The position numbers and the translations under genes are program-made. From Agromyces sp. Soil535 (GTDB lineage: Bacteria; Actinomycetota; Actinomycetes; Actinomycetales; Microbacteriaceae), in NCBI RefSeq assembly GCF_001428255.1, contig NZ_LMRW01000029.1, positions 1,186-65,185 of the forward strand: a stretch of DNA of 64,000 nt. The letters run 5' to 3'. Each line of letters opens with the position of its first letter. Within the stretch, counting starts at the first letter, position 1. A model generated the notes under the pieces. The model worked only from the letters and a program-made list of their open reading frames with translations. It did no database searches and was not told the DNA's origin. Shown one piece after another: positions 17,835 to 27,850 of the stretch.

Positions 17835-18645
17835 CGCGGTGCCCACGCTGGTCATGGGCGTCGTCAACGTCACGCCCGACTCGTTCAGTGACGGCGGGCG
17901 CTGGTTCGACGCCGACGCGGCCATTGCGCACGGCCTGGAGCTCGTCGCCGACGGAGCCGACATGCTCGACGTGGGCGGAGAGTCCACCCGCCCGGGCGCC
18001 GCACGCGTCGAGCCCGACGAGGAGCTGCGCCGCGTCGTGCCCGTGGTGCGCGAGCTCGCTGGCCGCGGCATCCGGGTGAGCGTCGACACCATGCGCTCGG
18101 CGACCGCGCTCGCCGCCGTCGAGGCGGGCGCCGAGATCATCAACGACGTGTCTGCAGGGCTCGCGGATGCCGCGATGGCGCCGATCGTCGCCGGGACCGG
18201 CGTGCACTACGTCGCCATGCACTGGCGCGGGCACTCCGACCGCATGGACTCCCTCGCCGAGTACGCCGACGTCGCGGCCGAGGTGCGCGACGAGCTCGCC
18301 GTCCGGGTGGACGCGCTCGTCGCGGCGGGCGTCGCGCGCGAGCGGCTCATCCTCGATCCCGGGCTCGGGTTCGCCAAGCGCGGCGCGCAGAACTGGGAGC
18401 TGCTGGGGCGGCTCGACGTGCTCGCCGACCTCGGCCTGCCGATCCTCGTGGGCGCGTCGCGCAAGCGATTCCTCGGCGCACTGCTGCCCGACGACGCCGC
18501 GATGGAGGAGCGCGACCTGCCCACCGCAGTGGTCAGCGCCCTCTCGGCGCAGGCCGGCGTGTGGGGCGTGCGCGTGCACGACGTGCGGGGCACCCGTCGC
18601 GCGCTCGACGTCCTCGGAGCGTGGCAGAGTGGACGACGTGCATAG
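17827..18645 (+). CDS. folP: Dihydropteroate synthase
   Basis: A 272-residue TIM-barrel enzyme that joins p-aminobenzoate to dihydropterin pyrophosphate; the target of sulfonamides. Motifs in order: NVTPDSFSDGG, DVGGESTRPGA, ILDPGLGFAK and GASRKRFLG. The GTG start at 17827 overlaps folE. Length and motifs are normal, and the substrate-binding loops are intact. Confidence 0.96.
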   Translation: MADAVPTLVMGVVNVTPDSFSDGGRWFDADAAIAHGLELVADGADMLDVGGESTRPGAARVEPDEELRRVVPVVRELAGRGIRVSVDTMRSATALAAVEAGAEIINDVSAGLADAAMAPIVAGTGVHYVAMHWRGHSDRMDSLAEYADVAAEVRDELAVRVDALVAAGVARERLILDPGLGFAKRGAQNWELLGRLDVLADLGLPILVGASRKRFLGALLPDDAAMEERDLPTAVVSALSAQAGVWGVRVHDVRGTRRALDVLGAWQSGRRA

Positions 18646-19009
18646 GACCCCCGACCGCATCACCCTCACCGGCGTGCGCGTCCGCGCGCACCACGGCGTC
18701 TTCGACTTCGAGCGCGAGCAGGGGCAGGAGTTCGTGATCGACGTGTCCGTGGCGGTCGACCTCGCCGCCGCGGCATCCGGAGACGACCTCGACCGCACCG
18801 TGCACTACGGCGAGCTCGCCGAGGCGGTGGTCGCCGCCGTCGAGCGCGACCCCGTCGACCTCATCGAGACCGTCGCCGAGCGGGTGGCCGGCGTGGCCCT
18901 CGCCTACCCGGCGGTCGAGGAGGTGGAGGTCACGGTGCACAAGCCAGAGGCCCCCATCTCGGTGCCGTTCGCTGATGTCGCGGTCACGATCGTGCGGAGC
19001 CGAGCATGA
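18629..19009 (+). CDS. folB: Dihydroneopterin aldolase
   Basis: A 126-residue small enzyme that cleaves dihydroneopterin to hydroxymethyl-dihydropterin. DRITLTGVRVRAHHGVFDFE near the N-terminus and VEVTVHKPEAPI near the C-terminus, with its catalytic Lys, define the family. The start is either the GTG at 18629 (GGAG at a good distance) or the GTG at 18638; both lie inside the end of folP. It overlaps folK by four bases (ATGA). Confidence 0.93.
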   Translation: MDDVHRTPDRITLTGVRVRAHHGVFDFEREQGQEFVIDVSVAVDLAAAASGDDLDRTVHYGELAEAVVAAVERDPVDLIETVAERVAGVALAYPAVEEVEVTVHKPEAPISVPFADVAVTIVRSRA

Positions 19010-19491
19010 CCCGCGCCGTCATCGCCTTCGGGGCGAACCTCGGCGATCGTGAAGCCACCATCGCCTCGGCGACGCGTGCCCTCGCCGAGACCCCCGGCGT
19101 GCAGCTCGTGGCAGTCTCGCCCGTATACGAGACGGCCGCGATCAAGCACTCCGGGGTCGACCCCGTTGCGCCCGGCTACTTGAACGGGGTCGTCATCGTC
19201 GAGACCGCCCTTGCGCCGCTCGACCTCCTCGATGTGCTGCAGGCCGTCGAGGCGGAGAACGGTCGGGTGCGCACCGAGCACTGGGGGGATCGCACGCTCG
19301 ACCTCGACCTGATCGACTTCGGCGGGGTCGTCTCGGCCGACGAGCGGCTCGAGCTGCCCCACCCGCGTGCGTGGCAGCGGGCGTTCGTGCTGCAGCCGTG
19401 GCTCGACGTCGACCCCGACGCGGTGCTGCCGGGGCGGGGGACCATCGCCGAGCTCCGCCGGGTCGCCCACGACGAGGTGGTGCGACGATGA
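19006..19491 (+). CDS. folK: HPPK pyrophosphokinase
   Basis: A 161-residue 2-amino-4-hydroxy-6-hydroxymethyldihydropteridine pyrophosphokinase, which activates the pterin for FolP. Family motifs: AFGANLGDR at the N-terminus, RTLDLDLIDFGG (the metal-binding Asp pair) and LPHPRAWQRAFVL. It overlaps both neighbours by four bases, so the whole fol set is translationally coupled. Confidence 0.95.
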   Translation: MTRAVIAFGANLGDREATIASATRALAETPGVQLVAVSPVYETAAIKHSGVDPVAPGYLNGVVIVETALAPLDLLDVLQAVEAENGRVRTEHWGDRTLDLDLIDFGGVVSADERLELPHPRAWQRAFVLQPWLDVDPDAVLPGRGTIAELRRVAHDEVVRR

Positions 19492-19961
19492 AGCGCACGC
19501 ACACGTCGACCGTCATCGCGTTCGTGCTGGCGGGCATCGTGGGAGGCTACCTCGGCGACCTCGCGATCGTGTCGGCCGGCGCGAGCGCGATCGTGCCGCC
19601 GCTGTCGCTGCCGATCACGCTCACCGGCGTCGCCGTCATCGTGGTGGCACTGGCCTGGCCGGTCCGCCGTGCGGTGAAGGGAAAGTCCACGAAGCACCTA
19701 GACCCGTTCCGCGCCATGCGCACGGCGGTGCTCGCCAAGGCGTGCAGCCTCAGCGGCGCGCTGGTGTTCGGCTTCGGCCTCGGCATCACGCTCTTCCTGA
19801 TCACCCGCAGCGTCGTGCCCTCCGCGGACACCATCTGGCTCGCGTTCGCCACGGCGATCGGGGCGGGCCTCCTGCTCGCCGGCGGCCTCGTCGCCGAAGC
19901 CTTCTGCACGCTCCCGCCGGACGACACCGAACCAGAGAAGGAAGAGCACGCGCATGCCTGA
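19488..19961 (+). CDS. DUF3180 membrane protein
   Basis: A 157-residue protein with four predicted membrane helices (about 10-30, 40-57, 82-104 and 112-135) and a short charged tail. It belongs to DUF3180, an actinobacterial family almost always found behind folK; its function is unknown. It overlaps folK (ATGA) and the following PH-domain gene by eight bases. Confidence 0.88.
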   Translation: MKRTHTSTVIAFVLAGIVGGYLGDLAIVSAGASAIVPPLSLPITLTGVAVIVVALAWPVRRAVKGKSTKHLDPFRAMRTAVLAKACSLSGALVFGFGLGITLFLITRSVVPSADTIWLAFATAIGAGLLLAGGLVAEAFCTLPPDDTEPEKEEHAHA

Positions 19962-20598
19962 GACCCGTGACGACGCGGGCGGTTCCGAGCACGGCGAGAC
20001 GGATGCCGCGATCATGACGCCGGCGGCCGGTTCGGCGGATGCCGCGGCCGTGACGCCGCCGGCCGCGCCGCTGGGGGATGCCGCGCCGGCGGTGCCGGCC
20101 GCGCCCGCTGCGCCCGCCGCGCCTGCCGCGCCCATCGACTCCGGCTGGATGCGAGTCTCGCCGAAGTACATCGTGGTCGAAGTGGTCGGCTCGCTCATCG
20201 GCATGGTCGTGTTCGTCGGCGTGTTCCTCGTGATGTACGCGCTCTGGGCCCAGTGGTGGGCGCTCTGGGCGGCCATCGTCATCGGAGTGGTGTCGCTCAT
20301 CGGCATCGTGCTCGAGCCGCGGCGGGTGCGGTCGATCGCCTACCGCCTGCGTGAGGACGACCTGCTGTTCCGCCGGGGCATCATGTTCCAGCGCCAGGTC
20401 GCCGTGCCCTACGGCCGCATGCAGCTCGTGGACATCACGCGCGGGCCGGTGGCGCGGGCGCTCGGCCTCGCCGACCTGAAGTTCGTGACCGCCGCGGCAT
20501 CCACCGCGGTCACGGTGCCCGGCCTCCCGATGGAGGAGGCCGACCGGCTGCGCGATGAGCTCGTCGCCCTCGCCGAGACCCGTCGGGCGGGGCTGTGA
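19954..20598 (+). CDS. bPH2 (YdbS-type) membrane protein
   Basis: A 214-residue protein. A low-complexity Ala/Pro/Asp leader (about 1-65) precedes two membrane helices (about 72-95 and 100-115) and a bacterial PH domain (about 120-205) with FRRGIMFQRQVAVPYGRMQLVDI. This is the small partner of YdbS/YdbT pairs, thought to act in membrane homeostasis or stress resistance. The next gene is the larger partner and overlaps it by four bases (GTGA). Confidence 0.82.
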   Translation: MPETRDDAGGSEHGETDAAIMTPAAGSADAAAVTPPAAPLGDAAPAVPAAPAAPAAPAAPIDSGWMRVSPKYIVVEVVGSLIGMVVFVGVFLVMYALWAQWWALWAAIVIGVVSLIGIVLEPRRVRSIAYRLREDDLLFRRGIMFQRQVAVPYGRMQLVDITRGPVARALGLADLKFVTAAASTAVTVPGLPMEEADRLRDELVALAETRRAGL

Positions 20599-22226
20599 GC
20601 GCACCCGTGCGCCCCACGCGGGTCACGAACCTCGCCGATGGCGAGTGGCACCGGCTGCACCCGGCGAGCCCGCTGCTGCGCGGCGGCCTCGTCTTGATCG
20701 CGGTGCTCGGGTTCATCATCGCGAACCTCCGCGAGCGGCTCGTCGACATGTTCCTGGTGATCTTCGCTCCCGACTTCGGCGAGGACTTGGACGTCGAGAT
20801 CGAGACGTGGCGGGGCGACTGGGCGAACGACCCCATCGGCGGCATCGTCACGCGCGGCCTCGTCGGCTGGGCGATCGCGGGCGTCGCCGTGCTCATCGTC
20901 CTGCTCATCGTCGGCTTCTGGTTGTCGTGGCGGATGCACACGTTCCGGATCACACCGGAGGCCGTCGAGGTTCGCAGCGGCATCCTGTTCCGATCGCATC
21001 GCAGCGCGCGACTCGACCGGGTCCAGGGCATCAACGTGAACCGGCCGCTGTTCGCCCGCCTCTTCGGCACGGCGAAGCTCGAGGTGTCCGTGGCCGGGCA
21101 ATCTGCGAACGTGCAGCTCTCGTACCTCGGCTCGGCCCTCGCCGACGAGCTGCGCGCCGACATCCTGCGCCTCGCATCGGGTGCGCGCGCAGAGAAGGCC
21201 GCCACTGCAGCGGATGCCGCGGGCGCCGCGAAAGGCCCGGCCGGTCGCGCGCACGTCTCCGCGGTCATCGGCCAGCGCGTCGACGAGTTCCTCGCACCCG
21301 AACTCGACCCGTCGCTCGCCCCGCCCGAGTCCGTGGTGCACCTGCCGCTCGGACGCGTGATCGGCTCGACGCTCCTCGGCGGCTCGACGGTCTGGGCGAT
21401 CGTGCTCGTCGCCATCATCGCGGTCGGCGTCTCGACGGGACAGCTGTGGGTGCTGTTCTCGTTCGTGCCTGCGGCGATCGGTCTCATCAGCTACGTCTGG
21501 TCGCGCATCACGAAGTCGCTCCGCTACTCGATCGCCGGAACGCCGGACGGCGTGCGGATCGGGCACGGCCTGCTCTCCACGGGCAACCAGACGATCCCGC
21601 CAGGGCGCATCCACGCCGTCGAGGCCCACCAGTGGATCCTGTGGCGCCCGTTCGGCTGGTGGTCGATCCGCATCAATGTGGCCGGGCAGTCGGTGAGCGC
21701 CGGCAACGAGGCCGCGCAGCGCACGCTCGTGCTGCCGGTGGGCACCGTCGCCGACGTGCACCGCGTGCTCGCCCTGCTGATGCCGGATGCCGCGGCCGCT
21801 GTCGACCCGTTCGTCGAGGCCGGCCTCACCGGCCGCGACGTCGCGGGCGGATACTCCCGCACCCCGCGCCGCGGCGCGTGGCTGCGCCCGTTCTCGTGGC
21901 GCCGCATCGGCTGGGCCGCCACCGACGGCGTGGCGTTGATCCGGCGTGGGTGGCTGTTGCGCCGGCTCGTCTTCGTGCCGCTCGCGCGAATGCAATCGGT
22001 CGCGGTGAGCGTGGGCCCCCTGGAGCGGATGCTCCGGCTTGCGACCGTGCGGATCCACACCGTTGCCGGGCCAGTGATCCCGACACTCCCGGCCGCGGAT
22101 CGCGACGAGGCGGTCGTGCTCTTCGAGCGGCTCGCCGACGAGGCGGTCGAGCGCGCCGCCCGTGACACCTCGCACCACTGGGGGGCAGCCCCGACCCGAT
22201 CGCAAGAGGGCGCCGATGCCCACTGA
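20595..22226 (+). CDS. YdbT-type membrane protein with repeated PH domains
   Basis: A 543-residue protein with three bacterial PH2 units, each preceded by membrane helices. Recurrent motifs are RSHRSARLDRVQGINVNRP, TGNQTIPPGRIHAVEAHQ and FVPLARMQSVAV. Together with the small PH protein upstream it forms the usual YdbS-YdbT pair at the membrane. In Bacillus the homologues affect sensitivity to sublancin. The GTG start at 20595 overlaps the upstream stop, and the 3' end overlaps the DUF2520 gene by 11 bases. Confidence 0.85.
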   Translation: MSAPVRPTRVTNLADGEWHRLHPASPLLRGGLVLIAVLGFIIANLRERLVDMFLVIFAPDFGEDLDVEIETWRGDWANDPIGGIVTRGLVGWAIAGVAVLIVLLIVGFWLSWRMHTFRITPEAVEVRSGILFRSHRSARLDRVQGINVNRPLFARLFGTAKLEVSVAGQSANVQLSYLGSALADELRADILRLASGARAEKAATAADAAGAAKGPAGRAHVSAVIGQRVDEFLAPELDPSLAPPESVVHLPLGRVIGSTLLGGSTVWAIVLVAIIAVGVSTGQLWVLFSFVPAAIGLISYVWSRITKSLRYSIAGTPDGVRIGHGLLSTGNQTIPPGRIHAVEAHQWILWRPFGWWSIRINVAGQSVSAGNEAAQRTLVLPVGTVADVHRVLALLMPDAAAAVDPFVEAGLTGRDVAGGYSRTPRRGAWLRPFSWRRIGWAATDGVALIRRGWLLRRLVFVPLARMQSVAVSVGPLERMLRLATVRIHTVAGPVIPTLPAADRDEAVVLFERLADEAVERAARDTSHHWGAAPTRSQEGADAH

Positions 22227-22974
22227 GCGCTCTGGACGGCTCGGGGTCGGCACGATCGGCGCCGGCCGGGTGGGCGCCGTGCTCGCGGCCGCGCTCGCGG
22301 GGGCCGGTCACGCCCTCACCGGGATCGCCGCGGTGTCCGAGGCGAGCCGCGAGCGGGCGGCGGCGATGCTGCCCGCCGTTCCCGTGCTGCCGATCCCCGA
22401 GATCGTCGAGCGCAGCGAGCTCGTGCTGCTCGCGGTGCCCGAGGCGGAGCTCGCCGCCCTCGTGTCGGGTCTCGCAGACGCTGGCGTATGGCAGCCCGGC
22501 CAGCTCGTGCTGCACACGGCCGCCCGGTTCGGCACGGGCGTGCTCGAGCCCGCGCGCCGGGCGGGGGCGATCCCGCTCGCGGTGCATCCGGCCATGTCGT
22601 TCACGGGCACGTCGATCGACCTCGCGCGGCTCCGCGGAACCTGGTTCGCCGTCACCGCACCCGGCCCCGTGCTGCCGATCGGGCAGGCGCTCGTGGTCGA
22701 GATGGGCGGCGAGCCGTTCGTCGTCGCCGAGGGCGACCGAGCCGCCTACGCGGAGGCCATAGACACGGCCGTCTCGTTCTCGAGCGCGATCGTCGACCAG
22801 GCGAGCGACCTGCTCGACGGCATCGGCGTCGGCCGTCCGGGTGCGGTGCTCGCGCCCCTCGTGCGCAGCGCCGTCGAGAACGCACTGGCGGGGCACGACA
22901 CCGGGCCGCTCGTCGACGGGGCGGGTACGATCGACGGGGCCGGTACCGATCGGCCGCAGGGAGGTGGCGAGTGA
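22216..22974 (+). CDS. Rossmann-like DUF2520 oxidoreductase
   Basis: A 252-residue protein with an N-terminal NAD(P)-binding fold (GTIGAGRVGAVLAAALAGAG) and a helical C-terminal dimerisation domain (LVVEMGGEPFVVAEGDR onward). It resembles ketopantoate reductase and pyrroline carboxylate reductase relatives. Its place directly before panC suggests a link to pantothenate synthesis, as seen in other actinobacteria, but the substrate is not proven. The ATG at 22216 lies inside the previous gene. Confidence 0.8.
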   Translation: MPTERSGRLGVGTIGAGRVGAVLAAALAGAGHALTGIAAVSEASRERAAAMLPAVPVLPIPEIVERSELVLLAVPEAELAALVSGLADAGVWQPGQLVLHTAARFGTGVLEPARRAGAIPLAVHPAMSFTGTSIDLARLRGTWFAVTAPGPVLPIGQALVVEMGGEPFVVAEGDRAAYAEAIDTAVSFSSAIVDQASDLLDGIGVGRPGAVLAPLVRSAVENALAGHDTGPLVDGAGTIDGAGTDRPQGGGE

Positions 22975-23849
22975 CCGAGGTCGCCGCGGGCACGCGCACC
23001 GTGCCGACGATCGCGGAACTCCGGGCGTTCGTCGCCGAGCGCCGCGCGGCAGGGGCGTCCATCGCGCTCGTTCCCACGATGGGTGCGCTCCATGACGGGC
23101 ACCTCGCCCTCGTGCGCCGCGCGCGCGAGCTCGCCGACCTGGTGATCGTCTCGATCTTCGTGAACCCCCTGCAGTTCGGCCACGGCGAGGATCTCGAGCG
23201 CTATCCCCGCACGCTCGGGACGGATGTCGCGGCGCTCGCCGCGCTCGGCGTCGACGCCGTGTTCGCCCCGACCGTCGACGAGATGTATCCGCGCGGCCGC
23301 GAGGGCGGCACCACGGTGCACGCCGGGCCGATCGGCGACCGCTATGAGGGCGCCTCTCGCCCGGGGCACTTCGACGGCGTGCTGACGGTCGTGGCGAAGC
23401 TCTTCGGCATCGCCCGGCCCGACGTCGTCCTCTTCGGCCAGAAGGACGCGCAGCAGGTCTTCCTCGTCTCGCGCATGGTCGCCGATCTCGACCTGCCGGT
23501 GCGCATCGAGACGGTCCCGATCGTGCGGGAGCCCGACGGCCTCGCGCTGTCGAGCCGCAACCGCTTCCTCGACGAGGCCCAGCGGCAGGCGGCGCTCGTG
23601 CTCGCCGAGTCGCTCCGGGCAGCGGATGCCGCGGCGGCCGACGGTCCGTCGGAGCTGCTCGCCGAGGGCGTCGCCGCATTCGGCGACCACGACGGCGTGA
23701 GCCTCGACTACTTCGTGTGCGTCGACCCAGACACGTTCCTGCCGATCGCCGAGGACTACCGTGGGCGGGCGCTCGTGCTCGTCGCCGCGATCGTCGGCTC
23801 GACCCGGCTCATCGACAACGCGTTCGTCGAGGTCGGCCGCGACGACTGA
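22971..23849 (+). CDS. panC: Pantothenate synthetase
   Basis: A 292-residue ATP-dependent ligase joining pantoate and beta-alanine. Motifs: VPTMGALHDGHLALV (the HxGH nucleotide site), FVNPLQFGHGEDLERYPR, FGQKDAQQVFLV and LALSSRNRFL. The GTG at 22971 overlaps the DUF2520 stop by four bases. It ends the long co-directional operon that starts at ftsH. Confidence 0.95.
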   Translation: MTEVAAGTRTVPTIAELRAFVAERRAAGASIALVPTMGALHDGHLALVRRARELADLVIVSIFVNPLQFGHGEDLERYPRTLGTDVAALAALGVDAVFAPTVDEMYPRGREGGTTVHAGPIGDRYEGASRPGHFDGVLTVVAKLFGIARPDVVLFGQKDAQQVFLVSRMVADLDLPVRIETVPIVREPDGLALSSRNRFLDEAQRQAALVLAESLRAADAAAADGPSELLAEGVAAFGDHDGVSLDYFVCVDPDTFLPIAEDYRGRALVLVAAIVGSTRLIDNAFVEVGRDD

Positions 23850-23874
23850 CCGCCGAAGGCCCGTCCTGCGTTCT

Positions 23875-24000
23875 GCGGGTTGAGGAGCGCCGGAGGCGCG
23901 TCTCGAGTTCTGCGGGTTGAGGAGCGCCGGAGGCGCGGCTCGAAACCCGGTCTGCCCCGAGCGGTCTCGAGACGCCGTTGCGCGGCTCCTCGACCCACAG
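23875..24000. repeat. Intergenic palindromic repeat cluster
   Basis: Two tandem direct copies of GCGGGTTGAGGAGCGCCGG (starting at 23875 and 23912), each followed by AGGCGCGTCTCGA or AGGCGCGGCTCGA, and one inverted copy (about 23973-24000, reading GTCTCGAGACGCC...GGCTCCTCGACCCAC). Members of the same family lie at 11942-11977 and 51781-51873. It fills the panC-lysS gap and can fold into strong hairpins. Confidence 0.8.
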
Positions 24001-24061
24001 TTCGCCCAGCCCTGCACAAGTAGGCTGGTGCACGCACGTTTCCGCGAACCGAGAGTGAACG

Positions 24062-25579
<1,518 letters not shown>

Positions 25580-25592
25580 GCGGATGCAGCGA

Positions 25593-25742
25593 ATGAACGA
25601 CTACCTCCCCAAGAAGGATCTCGAGCCCGACCCCGACCCGAAGCGCCCCTCGAACGCGCGCATCGCGATCTGGATCATCGTGGGCGCGATCGGCCTCTAC
25701 CTGCTCGGCTCGGGCATCTGGGGCCTCATCACCGGCGGCTGA
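25593..25742 (+). CDS. Small single-span membrane protein
   Basis: A 49-residue product. A charged, Pro-rich N-terminus (MNDYLPKKDLEPDPDPKR) is followed by one membrane helix, ARIAIWIIVGAIGLYLLG, and a short GSGIWGLITGG tail. It starts 14 bases after lysS and is probably co-transcribed with it; an in-frame ATG at 25584 is an alternative start. Function unknown. Confidence 0.7.
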   Translation: MNDYLPKKDLEPDPDPKRPSNARIAIWIIVGAIGLYLLGSGIWGLITGG

Positions 25743-25743
25743 G

Positions 25744-25962
25744 CCGCACGCCGGGCTCGCCTTCCCGAAGACAGGACGACACGCCGCGCACGACGGCCAC
25801 GAGCCGATCGAGCGCGATCGCGAGCGCAACAGCGCGCTCGTGTCGCGTGGGTACCGGTGGCATCGCTTCGGGTATCCACAGGTCATGGGCGACCTCGCCG
25901 GGTGCATCGCGGTGATTCGCGCGTTGCTCGCGGGCGGCGTTGCGATTCGCTCGGTGGTCTGA
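25744..25962 (+). pseudogene. Remnant of a DUF559-type endonuclease-like gene
   Basis: An open frame without a start reads as the C-terminal end of a DUF559 (PDDEXK-related) protein: ERDRERNSALVSRGYRWHRF, then GYPQVMGDLAGCIAVIRALL, and a stop at 25960-25962. The N-terminal half with the nuclease residues is missing. It is a gene fragment left in the gap between lysS and the cardiolipin synthase genes. The remaining 170 bases to the next gene hold nothing I recognise. Confidence 0.55.
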
Positions 25963-26134
25963 GAACAGGAGTGAAGAGCTACCGGATGTCTCGGGAACCT
26001 GTGCTCGGTGACGACCCGGCGCGTCGTCCTGCTTTCGAGACGACGGATGTCGTGGCGCTATGTGCCCGCTCTCGCGGCACCGCCAACCGACCAGATGAGC
26101 AGAATCCGAGGAACCCCCGTATTCTTGAAGTCCT

Positions 26135-26311
26135 ATGGACGAATTCTGGGCGAATGCGATCTGGTCGCTCGCACCGACCGTGCTCATCGGGCTCCTCTTC
26201 TGGTTCGTGATGCGCGCGATCATCCGCGCCGACCGCGCGGAGCGCAAGGCGTACACCCGCATCGAGGCAGAGGAGCGCGCGAAGCTGGCTCGCGAACGTC
26301 CCGCCGGATGA
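26135..26311 (+). CDS. Small membrane protein ahead of cardiolipin synthase
   Basis: A 58-residue product with one membrane helix (AIWSLAPTVLIGLLFWFVM) and a basic, Arg/Glu-rich helical tail ending in ERPAG. It overlaps the cardiolipin synthase start by four bases (ATGA), so the two are translationally coupled; such small partners are common before actinobacterial phospholipase D-type synthases. Specific role unknown. Confidence 0.8.
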   Translation: MDEFWANAIWSLAPTVLIGLLFWFVMRAIIRADRAERKAYTRIEAEERAKLARERPAG

Positions 26312-27783
26312 CGATCGACATCACGACGACGCAGATCACGGCCTTCATCGCCGCTGCGATCATCGTCATCGACATCATCATCCGCGTCATCGCGGTCATC
26401 GTCGTGCCGCGCAACCGCCGGCCCACCGCGGGGATGGCCTGGCTTCTCGCCATCTTCTTCATCCCCATCCTCGGGATCCTGCTGTTCCTCCTGATCGGCA
26501 ATCCGAAGCTCCCCAAGCGCCGGCAAGCGAAGCAGGCCGAGGTCGACGAGTACATCCGCGAGTCGACCCACGGCATCGAGCGTGTGAGCGACAGCAGTAC
26601 CTGGCCGGCCTGGTTCGACGGCATCGTGGAGCTGAACCGCAACCTCGGCGCCATTCCGCTCATCGGGTCGAACGGCGCCAGCCTGATCGGCGACTACCAG
26701 GGCTCGCTCGACGCGATGACCGAGACGATCCGCGGTGCGGAACGCTATGTGCACGCGGAGTTCTACATCTTCGCCTACGACCGCACGACGGCCCCGCTCT
26801 TCGACGCGCTCGGCGACGCCGTCGCCCGCGGGGTCGAGGTGCGGGTGCTCCTCGACCACATCGCCTCGGTGCGCGTGAAGGGGTACCGCAAGACCCTGAA
26901 GCGCCTCTCCGCCATGGGCGTGCGCTGGCAGCTCATGCTTCCGGTGCAACCGCTCAAGGGCCGGTACCAGCGCCCCGACCTGCGCAACCACCGCAAAATC
27001 CTCGTCGTCGACGGAAAGGTCGGCTTCACCGGGTCGCAGAACATCATCGACCGCTCGTACAACAAGCCCGGCAACATCCGTCGCGGCCTGAAGTGGAAGG
27101 AACTCGTCGCGCGCGTCGAGGGACCGGTCGTGTCGGGCCTCGAGGCCATCTTCGCGACCGACTGGTACCTCGAGACCGGCGACGCGCCCACGCGCGAGAT
27201 CGTGCCGCTCGGGCAGCTGGGCGAGGCGCAGGACCTCGACTGCCAGGTGGTGCCGAGCGGCCCCGGGTACACGAACGAGAACAACCTCAAGCTCTTCCTC
27301 GCGCTCATGTACGCGGCTGAGAGGCGCATCATCCTCACGAGCCCGTACTTCGTGCCAGACGAGGCCATGCTCCGCGCGATCAGCGGCGCGACGCAGCGCG
27401 GGGTGCACGTTGAGCTTTTCGTCTCCGAGATGGGCGACCAGGCGCTGGTCTACCACGCGCAGCGATCGTACTACGAGGCGCTCCTGCGTGCCGGCGTGAA
27501 GATCTGGTTGTACCAAGCGCCGTACATCCTGCACTCGAAGCACTTCACCATCGACGACGACGTCGCGGTCATCGGGTCGAGCAACATGGACATCCGCTCG
27601 TTCGAGCTGAACATGGAGGTGTCGCTCCTCGTGCGCGGCGCCTCGTTCGTGCGCGAGATGCGCGCCGTCGAAGACGGCTACCGCCGCGACAGCCGTGAGC
27701 TCACCCTCGACGAGTGGATGAAGCAGCCGCTGTGGTCGACCGTGCTCGACAACCTCGCGCGGCTCACCTCGGCGTTGCAGTAG
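26308..27783 (+). CDS. cls: Cardiolipin synthase, phospholipase D type
   Basis: A 491-residue membrane enzyme making cardiolipin from phosphatidylglycerol or a related substrate. Two N-terminal membrane helices (about 8-30 and 40-62) with a PLDNc domain precede two phospholipase D units. The catalytic HKD motifs are HRKILVVDGKVGFTGSQN and HSKHFTIDDDVAVIGSSN. It ends with STVLDNLARLTSALQ. The last 147 bases are repeated, diverged, at 42258-42404 beyond the glycan gene cluster. The ATG overlaps the upstream small gene. Confidence 0.95.
   Translation: MTIDITTTQITAFIAAAIIVIDIIIRVIAVIVVPRNRRPTAGMAWLLAIFFIPILGILLFLLIGNPKLPKRRQAKQAEVDEYIRESTHGIERVSDSSTWPAWFDGIVELNRNLGAIPLIGSNGASLIGDYQGSLDAMTETIRGAERYVHAEFYIFAYDRTTAPLFDALGDAVARGVEVRVLLDHIASVRVKGYRKTLKRLSAMGVRWQLMLPVQPLKGRYQRPDLRNHRKILVVDGKVGFTGSQNIIDRSYNKPGNIRRGLKWKELVARVEGPVVSGLEAIFATDWYLETGDAPTREIVPLGQLGEAQDLDCQVVPSGPGYTNENNLKLFLALMYAAERRIILTSPYFVPDEAMLRAISGATQRGVHVELFVSEMGDQALVYHAQRSYYEALLRAGVKIWLYQAPYILHSKHFTIDDDVAVIGSSNMDIRSFELNMEVSLLVRGASFVREMRAVEDGYRRDSRELTLDEWMKQPLWSTVLDNLARLTSALQ
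27637..27783 (+). repeat. Direct repeat, left copy (3' end of cls)
   Basis: These last 49 codons of cls recur in the same orientation and length at 42258-42404 without an indel. The translated copies agree at about 40 of 48 residues. The 14.5 kb between the copies is the glycan-degradation block. Confidence 0.8.
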
Positions 27784-27850
27784 CAGCCGGCGAATGCCGT
27801 CGGCTGCGAGCGGCGCCGGCCTGGATCGATCCAGGTCGGGGTCGTCGCCG

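Noticed and set aside
23875-24000. CRISPR-like repeats
   Set aside because: Only two direct units with no unique spacers of constant length, one inverted unit, and the same family elsewhere as single palindromes; no cas genes in the window.
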